The position numbers were made by a program, and so were the translations under genes. Positions 1 through 10,982 of a stretch of DNA of 64,000 nucleotides are shown here, piece by piece. This DNA is from Blattamonas nauphoetae (Eukaryota > Preaxostyla > Oxymonadida). The notes beneath the pieces are model-generated. The model had not been told where the DNA came from, searched no databases, and saw only the letters and a program-made list of their open reading frames with translations. How positions within the stretch are numbered: position 1 is the stretch's first letter; every line of letters begins with the position of its first letter. The DNA lies in the NCBI GenBank assembly GCA_033064195.1, contig JARBJD010000078.1:205270-269269 (forward strand). The letters are read 5' to 3'.

Positions 1-2
1 TT

Positions 3-1109
3 TCACCACCACAGTCACCTCCATCCCAACAACAATCAACACAGCAACACGAACAGGGTGATGTGCATCAACTCCAACAGCGACTCTCGATCAGCCATTC
101 GCGAGCACAGGTTGCCCTGACCAATCACCAAATCGAGATGCTTCGGGAGGAGATAAACACACTGGACGAGCAGATCAGGGCCTTGTCCAGACAAAGAGAG
201 ATCACGTCAGAAGCCCTCTCGACACTTCAACAGACACAACGAACCCAAAACCAGCTTCTCGAAAATCGAACAGCATTGTTCCGAGAGAGCTTTCCGAACG
301 AGAATCTCGACGTCATTCCGCCCGAACGTCCCACCACACCGCCGATCCGCATCACCGACGAGGATGTCCAAGAATTCCTCGACAGTGGGCTCCTCGACTT
401 TGCAGTCGATCATGCTCCGACCAACTCGGACGCACGCCGACAGATGGCGCGAAGGATCCTTCTCGAGCAGCAACGAGCCTCCTCTCGCTTTGAGCAGCGT
501 CACAACGGAAACACGCAGGGACGGAGTCAGGAGGCTCTCGCGCGGGAGACAAGACGGCAGATGGTCCAGGCCGAGCAGGACACTCGAGACAATCAGGACT
601 TCATCCAACGGAGAGCAGCCCGTCTCCAACGGTCCCGTCAGAATCGACTTCGTTCTGTGCAAAGAGTGGTGGATGAATCCAACCAAGATCTCCACTCGTT
701 CAGAACTGCCCAAAACAGACTCTATGTTCATCTCGAACGACCCAACCGCAGAGGCAATGCCCCTCAACCATTTGCCCCAGATCGGTCTTTCCAAGCGCTC
801 CGTGATGCTTTCGTCATCCGCAATCCAAGAATGAGATTTTCGCCAATGCCTCATCCACGCCCTCAAAACTTCTCAGACGTGCAGATCAGCCGATTCCCGA
901 CTGTTGTCTTCAAAGCGGACCAGACACAAACAGAAGCCACAAATTCGACCCAATCGCGGTGCTGTGTGTGCATGGCGGACTACGAGGAGGGCGACGTTCT
1001 TCTTCCACTCCCTTGCGACCACACGTTCCACAAAGACTGTGTGGGCGAGTGGCTTCGAAGGCAGAATACCTGCCCTGCGTGCAAGAAAGTAGTCACACCG
1101 CCAAATTAA
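3..1109 (+). CDS. RING-H2 finger protein, 5' end outside window
   Basis: The reading frame is open to the left edge, so the start lies outside the window; the first in-frame candidate codon (63) is GTG, not ATG. The visible 368 residues begin with a Gln/Pro-rich stretch. A long charged helical region rich in Arg, Gln and Glu follows (about 70-820), probably coiled coil. The C-terminus is a RING-H2 domain (about 960-1091) with Cys-x2-Cys, the CDHTFHKDC core and a closing CPAC. All eight zinc ligands are present, so an E3 ubiquitin ligase role is likely. The RING sits at the extreme C-terminus, the usual layout of single-RING-H2 E3s. The substrate is unknown. No intron is visible in this part. 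Confidence 0.85.
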   Translation, partial: SPPQSPPSQQQSTQQHEQGDVHQLQQRLSISHSRAQVALTNHQIEMLREEINTLDEQIRALSRQREITSEALSTLQQTQRTQNQLLENRTALFRESFPNENLDVIPPERPTTPPIRITDEDVQEFLDSGLLDFAVDHAPTNSDARRQMARRILLEQQRASSRFEQRHNGNTQGRSQEALARETRRQMVQAEQDTRDNQDFIQRRAARLQRSRQNRLRSVQRVVDESNQDLHSFRTAQNRLYVHLERPNRRGNAPQPFAPDRSFQALRDAFVIRNPRMRFSPMPHPRPQNFSDVQISRFPTVVFKADQTQTEATNSTQSRCCVCMADYEEGDVLLPLPCDHTFHKDCVGEWLRRQNTCPACKKVVTPPN

Positions 1110-1267
1110 GCCTTTTTCAGTTGTTCTTTTCGATCTGTCTCTTTCTCATGAATTGACGAAAACGAGTGTGAACTCAACACATGTGATCGCACTTTTCTGA
1201 CAGAGTTTCGTTCGTACAGTGACATAACAAGCAAAATGATAAAAGGAAGACTGCCAGAAGAGCATAA

Positions 1268-4200
1268 TCAAGAAAAGAAAAAAGACTCAGAAATCTTGCG
1301 AGAGGAGCTGTCGAGATTCGGCTGGAGTGACAATGAAAGAAAGGGAGGAAGAAACAAACGGTGAGACGAGAGCGAGCGGATGATATCGTTGGCAACACGA
1401 CCGACATCCGCATTTTGTGATGTGAGCGACAATTCCAGGATGGGCTTGTGCAGCTGCTGGAGGACTGGGAGAGGAAAGGGAGGGATGTTGGAGCCAGAAT
1501 GCCAAACCAATCTCTTTCTTGTTCTGATCCACCAGCGTGAGGTTCTTCACCAGCAGGACAGCCTCCTTTGTGACGGACGGAGGGGCGTGTGGGGAGAGGC
1601 ACTTGAAGAGATACTCACACCCGCCGAGCTGGACGAAGAGCACCGCGTTTGTGGCTGAGCAGAAAGGGAGTCGAGAGAGCAGCGAGGAGCACACCATTCG
1701 AACAGCAGTTTCGGAGTGTGGTGAGAGCTGTGTGGAGGACGGGGATGTGTTGTGGTGTGTGCGGAGTGATTTGGAAACGGGCCAGACAGGACACGAGCAG
1801 AGGAAGCCCGTTGTGCTCCCTCACGTAACTCTTGTTCTCCGCTGCGGACAGGACAGACAGCTGAAACAGAAGAAGGAGAGCACACCGTTCACAGTCAGGC
1901 TCAACAGAGCGCCGAGAGTGGTCTCGATGGTCTGCAGGTCGACTTCGCTGCGGATGGATGCGTCGAGGAGGGCGAGGAGGGTGTCGATGACACCGACACT
2001 GCGTGAGATGTCTTTGATTTCTTCTGAAAGAGAGAAAGAGGAGAGGAGGGAGACCATTGCGGGCACAGTTCCAGAGAGTGGTGAGGGCGTTCTGCGGGAT
2101 GAGGGGAGGGAGCGAGAGGATGGGTGGGCGAGAGAGCAGGCGGACAAGAGTTGGAAGGCCGTCGCTCTTCACAATCATGATCTTGTTCACATCTGAAGAG
2201 GATGAGCGAGAGAGAGAGACAAACTGACAGTGCTGAAGTGGGTGAGGGCAGTGAGGGAGTGGAGGAGAGGATGAAGAATGGGGGACACAATTTGGGACGG
2301 CGCTTCCACAAAAAGCGTGCACCACGCGACGAGCGAGACAAGTCGAGGGATGACCGAGCTGTCAGACGGCAGGTCTCGAGTGGCAGCTGAGGGAAAGAGA
2401 AGAGGGGAAACGGAGAGGACGAACATACGCGAGAGGGTGGTGACGGAGATTGTGGAGAGGGCGAGGTTGAGTGCTTCGAGTTCCTGCTGCTCATTCTCCG
2501 CCAGCAACTCGAGAGACGACACACGCGACTGGTCGAGTGGTCTGAAGAGGAGGAACGGGACGAGAGCACTGAAGACGTTGAGCTGGTGGAGGTACAAGCG
2601 AAGAGGCTCTGAGAGAGTGAGTACGAGGTGGGCAGACCGTGCTGGACAGCGTGCGAGAGGATGGCCAGGACGTTGTGGACGCAGTGCGGGTCGATGATTT
2701 CTGCGGCGAGGGGAGCACTCTGACCGTACGGCACGTGAGACGACGGGAGAGTGATGGGCTCGGAGAGCGAGTTGCGGAGGATGGAGAGGACAGTCTCGAA
2801 CCCTCCCGAGTCGACCATGGTCATGCAGCACGACGCTGAGAAGGGAAAGGGAGAGGAACGTGGACAGAGAGGCAGACCTCGCTGAGCGGTGTTCGCCAGG
2901 ATGCCGGTTGTGTGGCGAGTGATGGAGACATTCTGGGCGTGCAGGTGGTGGCACAGGATGGGAATGCCGTTTGCTTGTTCGATGGCATCCTGACACAGCG
3001 CTGAACGACGAGAGGGGAGAGAAGCATGAGGGAGGAAGGAGGGCCAGACGATGTTGGGAGAGTATGTACAGCGCTCCTGAGGCGAGTTGGGCTGTGGCTT
3101 CGTCGAGAGTCGGCATGGCGAGCACAGAGAGAATGAAATCCACGCCACCCTCGTTCACAATCACCACCTTGTTCTCGTCTGAGAAGAGGAAAACGAAGAA
3201 AAACGACCTTCAGATGCACAGTTCCAGAGAATGCGAATCGAGTTTTGGATGATATCTATGCTTGGAGCTTTGGACGATGAAGTGCGAGTGAGAAGGCGCA
3301 GCAGCGATTGAAGACCTTCCTCTTCTCGCATCAACGTCTTGCAGGATGCTGGGGCACATTTAGAGTCAATGAGGAGAATGAATGACACACCATGCCGAGA
3401 GTAGTACGAGAAGGCGATGAGGATGTGGTTCAACGTGGCAGACAACTGCGGAGATGAAAGAGACGATGAAGTGAAGAGAGTGAAGAGTCGAGGTAGAATT
3501 TGGATGTTTTGAGAAGATTTTGGGAAGATTTGATCAAATGGAACTGAAGAAAATGAAGGCAGAGAGTCGATGACTTAGAAAGGTACAAACTATGTCCAGA
3601 GAACACCCAGATGAGCTCTGCAGCCATTTGGCGAATTTCATTTCGGACCCATTCCTCATTAATGTCCGAGAAGGAAACAGACGTCGTCGCGGAGCGCAAT
3701 CGAATCGATTCGTCAGTTTTGGTTTTGAAGAGGGCAGCCATCAGCGATACTCGTGGATTGTCCTTGAACAGCGGTAGGGTGGACACAAGAAGAGATGAAA
3801 TGATGTTCGGAGGGAATTCTGCGGTTGACAGGAATGCGTTTTCTGTTGTGAACTGTCCGATTGATAGCAGACAGAGATGATAGATGATCTCAGAAAGCTC
3901 AGGAACATCCATCGAAGTCTCGGTGGGAAGAGACGAGAGAAGTGTGAGCGCAAAATAGAGAAGGAGAGTGGAGTGAGGGATTGTTGCTGCAAGTTCGGAT
4001 TCCTCTGTCTTATGAGATGTTCTCTGACAGATATTGGAGATAACATCCAAACAAAATTGCATTGTGATATCCTGAAGGTTTGATAAGTGATAGAAAGACT
4101 CTGACAGAGAAGAGATGATGATTGGTGCAAAAGAAAGGATGTACCGTTCCGATTTTGGATCGTACTGATGAGTCCAAGAGTTAAAGACGCAATGACAACA

Positions 4201-4556
4201 TCTTCAGCTTTGAATGTTGCAGCCCACTCCTTCGAATCGACTGGAAGGAGTGTGAGGAGTCCTGTGGCGAGTGTATCCAATTGACTTGATTGTAAATGCA
4301 TTTCTTCGTTTGCATGCACAGAAAGGAGGAGATAATAAAATCTAGCAAGGAATATAAGGATAGTTTGCTTGTCAAATCGATTGAGACTTGGTGTCTTCCC
4401 TGAACTTGTCGGAAAGGCCGCTTTCTGGCTCTCCATAAACCAGAGGAATGAAGACAAACTAAAGAAGAGAAAACAATGGAAGAAGAGACTGATCAGTGAA
4501 CGGTTTGCTAGGAGTGTTCAAAACTTGGAGAAGATGCGAGACTTCCGTACGATCAT
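1268..4556 (-). CDS. armadillo-repeat protein, multi-exon
   Basis: A chain of short exons, each encoding one armadillo-like helical repeat. Repeats typically open with a negatively charged lead-in, then a 'GG/DGLPxLVxLL' helix, and close with N-C-x-x-N at the splice site. Introns are about 30-60 nt, GT-AG, pyrimidine-rich and, where I could join them, all phase 1. Examples are the joins NCARN|EEIKD, LSLTVN|AENKS and NCCSN|ATNAV. The N-terminal part (about 3500-4460) is longer exons of alpha-helical sequence without clear repeats. A start at 4556 gives MIVR, then a splice into LSSFLWF; this is the best-fitting start but uncertain. A final intron of about 43 nt near 1470-1515 restores frame into a last helix ending at 1268. 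The role is probably a protein-binding scaffold; no specific orthologue is recognised. A second gene of the same architecture lies at 27592-33331. Confidence 0.7.
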
Positions 4557-4646
4557 GCTGCTTGCATATAGTCGTTATACATGAGGCAACGAAGTCAAAA
4601 TTTGAAATCTGTTGATATAAATCAATTATGAACCGAAAGAAGTTTA

Positions 4647-5093
4647 TTAAACCGATAGACTGATCGATTCTTTTTCTGAGGACAATTCCTTGAGTCTTGC
4701 TTGTATGTTCTCCTCTTCTTGGTCAAGACTGGATACTAGATGATTCTGAAGACACAGAAAAGGTGATACATTGTTGCTTTAATTGTTCATTCGAGTGTTG
4801 AATGTCTCTGATAGATTCTTTGAGATCTTCGATTGAATCTCCCTTATTAAGGCGCTTCAGGGCACTAAAAGGACAATAAGAACAAAATATTCCGGATACC
4901 TACACAGTGGACATTCACCATCGCTTTCAGAAAAAGTTGAGAGGAGGTCTTTCAGATGAGTCAGGCAGAAGTGATGTGGGCATGGTTGAATCGATTTACT
5001 CTGAAAAGTGAGAGGATGGGCTTTATTCAAGCATCCGAACAAAGAGCTGAAAGACAAATATTGATAACAAGAGAGAAACCAGCTGTCATCCAT
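4647..5093 (-). CDS. small RING finger plus coiled-coil protein
   Basis: Splicing three tiny GT-AG introns (5047-5079, 4865-4899 and 4736-4769; 33, 35 and 34 nt) gives an uninterrupted 114-residue protein starting MDDSCSLFGC. The N-terminal half is a RING-like zinc domain: two spaced Cys, then the CPHHFCLTHL core and a closing CPLC. The C-terminal half is a highly charged coiled coil (LKRLNKGDSIEDLKESIRD and beyond) ending at TAA 4647-4649. Each join keeps frame. Without the introns the ORF breaks at once, which argues for real splicing. It is probably a zinc-finger E3 or a dimerising adaptor. The first Cys pair is spaced by four residues, so the RING is slightly atypical. It lies 98 bp from the stop of the neighbouring pseudokinase gene. 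Confidence 0.65.
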
Positions 5094-5191
5094 CCGAGAC
5101 GAGTTTAATGGGCATTGTTCAGAGATTTCATCGAAAGAACGATAAACTGAGTTGAGTGAAAGAAATGAAAACTGAATATGTCAAGTATCGA

Positions 5192-8100
5192 CTAGGATAG
5201 GAGTTCAACAACAATCTCGGCCGAGTTCTGGACCGATTCGTCTGAGTGAGAGGAGAGGGGTGAAATGGTGTCAGCTGTTACGTCAGCCTTGACTGCCTTC
5301 ACAGTTTCCTCGTTCTCGCTGGTCAGGAGGGTGCTCAGGCAGGAGAGAGCGGCGTTGAGGGTTTGGATGCTGGCTGTGTCTTCTTCCTTCCCAACCCTCC
5401 CGATCAGCGCCACCACAGACTTCGCAAAGTGGTTCTGGAGCACTGGCTCTTCGTTGGCGGGTGTGTTGACGAGACTCAAGATGGCGACCAACGCACGCCC
5501 AGCCACGCCGACGACGGGGGCAGCAGCAGCGCGGGTGAGCAGTGGAATGATCGGATGGAAGCGCTCGGGGAGTGCCTTCGCTGTGTACAAATAGCAGAGC
5601 GCAGTGGCACACGAGAGCAGTGTGCGGTTGGCTGAGACGAGACGCTCGATTTCGATCAGCTGGTTGTCGTCGTCGGTGTTGAATTGGTCGTCGACGGCCT
5701 TTTGGATCGAGTCCCTGTCGAAGGCCTGGACGTAGCCTGGAAGTGGGTCTCTGTCCAGTGCGACCTCGTCCTCCATCTCTTCTGGTGGCGGGGGGTGGCG
5801 GCGCTTGTGACGGCATCGCTCCTGTTTCTTTCGGTCGCCGATCAGACGCTCGAAGAGGGCGAACAGGGTGTCGTCCAGTTTTGTTGTCTCCATCTCGGCG
5901 AAGCAAGGATGGGAGGCCGGCTCGTGCTCGTGCTCACATCCGACGGCGCAGGAGTCTTGGAGGAGACGCCACTGGCCAGCGACGACGCGGCTGATGACGA
6001 AGGCGCAGTTTGTGGAGACGTCGGGGCTGGAGTGGAGGAGGAAGGGGGTGGCAGCTTTGACAGCACCCAAATCAGCGAGGGTCTCGAGTTCCTCGTCCAG
6101 CTCGCATTCTGTGCAGATCTCGAAGAGGAGCGAGGTGCCGATGCGGATGAGGTCGGAGTGTTCTGTGTTGTCCACCTTCAGTTCCTGCAGAAGGGCGACA
6201 ACTGGGACGGGGAGGTTGCTGTAGAACAACTCCTCTGTCGAGTGGTTGCAGTCGACGAGCACTTTGTGGGCGACAGACATGACCAGACAGACCCACGTTC
6301 GTTCTGTCTCCAGAGCAGGCAGGGTTGCCTTCACAGCCTTCGTGTTCTTGCCCAGTGACTTGGTCTTCAGCAGCTGAGACAGATATTGGAACATCCTTCC
6401 GAAGAAGCCTTCGTCGGCGATGGCCAGTTTGGCGTCCTTGCTCAGCGTGCGGAGAGCCTCGTTGGCGAGAATGAGGGACGGGAGAGAGGCAGCGTAGGTT
6501 GAAGAGACGATCGACTTCTTCAAGTTCTCCTCTCCTTTCCCTTCAGCCAGAACGGCCAAAGCATAGCGAGCGTTCCCTCCGTGCGGGGAGTGTGGGATGG
6601 CGAGGGCGACGGGGTACAGATAGAGAAGGATGGCCTGGTAGGTCAGAGGCAGCTCGGATCCTTTGTACATCATCGCCAGACAGACAGCCGAGTGGAGGGC
6701 ACACATGTCGTGCTTGCCTTTCACAAACACGTACTCCTTCGGGGCGAGTGGGGCCTCGTCTGGTGAACCGTGGCGGATGTGCTCGTGGCCTCTCTCCACG
6801 TGCTCCTGGTATTGGTGCAGCTGGCTGCTGAACCAGGTCTTCTCAAAAGCTTGCTGGTGCTTCACAAACGTCTTGTACACTTTGTCGTCTCTCTTCTTCT
6901 CGCGGAAGGTGGCGGGGTCTTCGCCGGACAGAGCGACAAAGGCAGACAGGGTGACACACGCAGTGTCAGCGGCATTCGGATCCTTCGCGTCGAGGGCGTC
7001 GACGAGGACATCAACCACACCGGCGTCGATGAGCGTCTTCATCTGCGATGCCCTTCCGAACGAGAACGAGTGGAGGGCTTCCAGCATGCTGGACGTGACA
7101 GCAGCGCCTGTCTTGGCGATGGTGGTGATGAGGGTGGTGTGCAGGTTGGATGCGATCAGCTTGTCGATGATGTCCACAGCGAGGGCGTTCCCGTCACACA
7201 AGTCGTGGATGATGGCACAACACAGCCGGGCCACAGGGTCGGATGGATCGGCCTGAACGGGATCGCCGCTCTTTGCGTTGGTCTGCTTGAAGAGTGTCTG
7301 CAGGTCGGCAAAGAGGTCTGTTTCGAGAGAGAGGGCAGCTTCGGTGTCGTCGCTGGCGAACTTCAGAAGCATCTCGAGCCATTCGAGGGTCGAGCGGAGG
7401 GCAGCCAGTTTGGCGTCTTTGGATGGCTTGAAGCTGACGAGCTTGTTTTGGAGGAGAGTGCAGGGGAGAGGGAGCTTGTCCAGGGCGGTGACAGGCTCCT
7501 GTGTGTGGATGGCGGCGGCAAACTTCTTTCCTTCCTGCAGAGCGAGGGACCTGAATGCCATTTTGGCGGGGATGGCATTGGTTGGAGTCTTGTTTTGCGT
7601 GGCCACGGCGAGGGTGAGGTGGGGGAGGATGGGGTACAGCTCTTCGGGAAGGCTCGACCCTTTGTGGAAGATGGCGAGGGCAGCAGCGGCGTTGAGGGCA
7701 ATGTCAACCTGGATGTCCTCTTCTTTCGTCGGCTCCTTCTTCTCTTTTGGGTTGGGAGCAACAGCGGGGGCCTTCTCGACCAATTTCAGGAGCGACGACT
7801 GGGCAGTCTCGTACGAGTCGTACTTCGCTTTCAGACGATTTGGAGCATCGTCCTTGGGCTCTGTCTCGACTCCGCTCATTGCAATGGACAGCAGGGCTTC
7901 GCTGGCCTTCTCGCGGACCTCGTCGGCAGAGTGGAGTGTGAGACGGAGGAGAGCTTCGCCCAGGTTCTTCTCTTCGAAGAGCGTCACTCGCAACTCGGGC
8001 GGGCACACAGAAACAATCTTTGAGATGGCTTGGGCAGTGATGAGGGGGATGTCGTTGGTGTTCGAGCTGGTCGTGACGACACGAACGAGGAGGTCGAGCA

Positions 8101-9298
8101 TGGACGGGGCTGGCTGTGTTTTGGGCTGTGGCTCGGGAGTGGCAAAGTACGAAGCGTGAAATGGAAGGACGCGGGCGAGATGGAAGACAATAGTTCCGAC
8201 GCAGGCGGCGATGGCAGAGTTGTACTCCTTCTCTTTGTTCAGAAGGTACCGGAGCGACTGGACGAGTTCTCCTTGCACCACTGCCTTGTTCCTTTCTCGG
8301 GTGTCGACATTGGGAACCAGATCTGCGAGATGCTCGACGAGACCGATCACATCCCAAATGTTGTCTGCACGTGCGAGGTCTAGGCAGAGATCAGTCAAGT
8401 TCCCGGAAGGAACAAGAAGGGGGGCAATCTTGGGGTTCTTCAGAATGGCTGCGAGGGACGGACGGTTGGCTGGTTTCTGAAGGAGAGTGTGAGTCACAAA
8501 AGAAGGTCATACGACTGAGACGAGACTAAGCACAAGCTTCGACAGTTCGACTGAATATGTGCCTGGGAGAGGCTTTGGAACCGGGCTCTTTGCGTTGGCC
8601 TTCTCCCCACCGTAGGGATGCTCGAATGACATGAGCTCGTACAGAATGACACCGACTGAGAAAAGGTCTGAAGTGATGTCTCCGAGATTCGTGTCAGATA
8701 CTTCGGGTGCCGAGGAGGGCCGGTTGGAGAGGACTTCCGGCGTGATGTTGAGGAGTGTGATGAGGAAGGGGTCGGCGACACGGACGTTGCCATCCTGGTC
8801 GAATAGAACGTTGTGAGACTTGAGATTGCCGTGGATCATCGATTCATCTTCTAATTGTTTCAAAGCGGTGGCGATTTGAGCGAGGTATTTCCAAATGTTC
8901 TGAAAATTCGAATGAAAAAGAAGAGTGATCAAACTTCCTCAGAGACGGGTGTTTGCGATTCTTTTTGTTCGGAAATTAATTTTTCAAATGTTCCGTTTGT
9001 GGCAAGCGGTGTGACAATGTAGAATTTCCCACCCTCGCGACGGTAGTCAACGATGGGGAACAAAGCGGTTGAGGCAATCGATCGGAGTGTCCGGAATGCA
9101 TCATCAAATGCTCGCTTATCTTTAACTTGCGATTCATCGATTTCTTTGACACAATATTGCTTTGAATCGCGCTTTCGATCGACGATTGAAGTTTTGCCTA
9201 AAATGCTGTTAGCAAGGGGTTTACTCTCCGAATCTAGGAAAAAAGATCAAAGAAAATGAGCGTTAGATGAAAGCCAGACAAGTATCTTCGAAGCTCAT
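5192..9298 (-). CDS. pseudokinase with long C-terminal armadillo/HEAT-like region
   Basis: Four exons joined across introns 9234-9279, 8900-8934 and 8477-8515 give a frame of 1328 codons starting MSFEDTYSES. Residues about 15-260 are a protein kinase fold. The N-lobe lysine is in CVKEID, the catalytic loop reads HGNLKSHN, the metal loop reads ADPF, and APE-like SAPE, DLFSVGVILYELMS and KPANRPS follow. The HRD aspartate is replaced by Asn and DFG is DPF, so phosphotransfer is doubtful; it is probably a pseudokinase. The remaining ~1070 residues are all-helical repeats with recurring 'ALAIFHKGSSLPEELYPILP'-type segments separated by acidic linkers. The region is intronless, unlike the armadillo genes elsewhere in the window. 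An acidic/charged linker contains a His/Pro-rich patch near 5780-5830. The likely role is signalling scaffold. Confidence 0.85.
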
Positions 9299-9455
9299 AG
9301 TCTCTTGAAGGTCCGAGAGTAGATCGTCACCCTTAAACAAAGATTGATCTAACCGTCCAACGATATCTTCTCTTATATTCCTACATGAGGCTCACAGTAA
9401 TTAAACCATACCCTTTCGGTTCTTTCACGACTCAAAACAAAAATTGATTCAAACT

Positions 9456-10744
9456 ATGGGACCATCCAGATCTCTATTTAGAATGTCAACTAAAGCCTCA
9501 CATATCGAGCAAGCTCAAAAGTACATTGATGAGCTGAAGAAACTCAACCCATCTCTTTATGATAAATCGTTCCTCCGCACCTGGGACAAGTCTCCTGACG
9601 ACCTTCGAACAGTTGTTTTGGTCGCTGAAATTCTCGAAGAGCTGTATCAGGCAAATGTTTCCTGCAGGCTCTTCGATGGATCCCTTGCTGTCTCAGTCTT
9701 CCGTGACAATTCTACTCGTGTTTGCCACTGATATCCTTTCATTTCTCACTCTCATTTTTTCTCTCTCAGACTCGCTTCTCCTTCGCTTTCGCAGCCACCT
9801 TGCTTGGTCTCGATCTCTCTGACCTTGATGAAGGCAAGAGCCAAATCGCTCACGGTGAAACCGTCCGTGAAACCGCCAACATGATCTCCTTCATGACCGA
9901 AGTGATTGGCATCCGTGACGACAAATGGCTCGGTGAAGGACACGCCTACCAAGTTGAGGTTGCCCAGGCCGTCGAGGAAGGATTCAAGGAAGGCGTCCTC
10001 CCACGCAAGCCATGCCTCGTGAACCTCCAATGCGACGAGGATCACCCAACCCAGGCCATGGCTGACTTGATCCATCTCATCAAGCACTTCGGCGGCATCG
10101 AGCAGTTGAAGGGCAAGAAGGTTGCTATGACCTGGGCATACTCCCCAAGCTACGGCAAGCCCCTCTCCGTCCCACAAGGAATCATCGGCCTCCTCCCCCG
10201 CTTCGGAATCGACGTCCATCTTGCATACCCAGAGGGATACGATCTCATCCCCGAGGTCATTGAGACCGCCAAGAAGAACGCTGCCCTCGCTGGAGCTAAA
10301 TTCGAAGTGTCCCACGACATGGATGCAGCCTTCAAGGACGCTGACGTTGTGTACCCCAAGTCGTGGTGCCCTCACTCCATCATGGTCGAGCGTGTCAAGC
10401 TGCCAAGCCGTGAAGGCCCCGAACAGGTTGCCCTTGAGAAGAAGGCTCTCGAGATGAACACCAAACACAAGGACTGGGAATGCACAGAGGAGAAGATGAA
10501 GCTCACCAAAGGTGGCAATGCTCTGTACATGCACTGCCTGCCTGCCGATATCACTGGCGTTAGTTGCAAGGAGGGTGAGGTCCAAGCATCCGTCTTCGAG
10601 AAGGACCGCATCAAGACATACAAGGAGGCCTCCCACAAGCCGTATGTCATCGCATCAATGATCCTCACCAGCAAGCTAAAGAACCCTGCAGCAGCTCTTG
10701 AGCATCTCATCAAACAGGACAAGCCCCGCGCACCAGAGTTCTAA
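9456..10744 (+). CDS. YgeW-type knotted carbamoyltransferase
   Basis: Two exons (9456-9719, 9770-10744) give 412 residues; a second in-frame ATG at 9483 would give 403. The join rebuilds the carbamoyl-phosphate motif DNSTRTRFSF, with the 50-nt intron cutting between the two Thr-Arg pairs. Other hallmarks are EGKSQIAHGETVRETANM, NLQCDEDHPTQAMAD, TWAYSPSYGKPLSVP, KSWCPHS and the second-substrate motif MHCLPADITGVSCKEGEV. This combination matches the bacterial YgeW branch of aspartate/ornithine carbamoyltransferases far better than ordinary OTC. The family transfers carbamoyl phosphate to an amino group; YgeW's natural substrate is unsettled, so 'ornithine carbamoyltransferase' should not be assumed. 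Codons in exon 2 favour C-ending synonyms, suggesting strong expression. It is probably cytosolic; no convincing targeting peptide is seen. Lateral origin from bacteria is inferred from the family's known distribution. Confidence 0.9.
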
Positions 10745-10982
10745 TTTCTATTTACCTGCGTTTCAATTTTTAACCATTTTCTGCTGTTGATATGAATATA
10801 GTTCATTCATTTCTCTCATCTCCGTTTCTACAGAAGATTTTTCAATCGCAATGTCGAGAAAAAAGAAAATGCACAGATCCTGTGAAAGCCATCGTCTGTT
10901 CTGTTCGTGTGACTAAGCTCCAGATTTCTGGAAAGCTTTAGAAGTCATTCTTTTTCTGTTTTCCGGAAGTCTACGCTGTACG

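Noticed and set aside
6770-8023. Plus-strand ORF of over 400 codons inside the pseudokinase gene
   Set aside because: It is a Gly/Val/Glu-rich antisense shadow; the minus frame carries the kinase and helical repeats.
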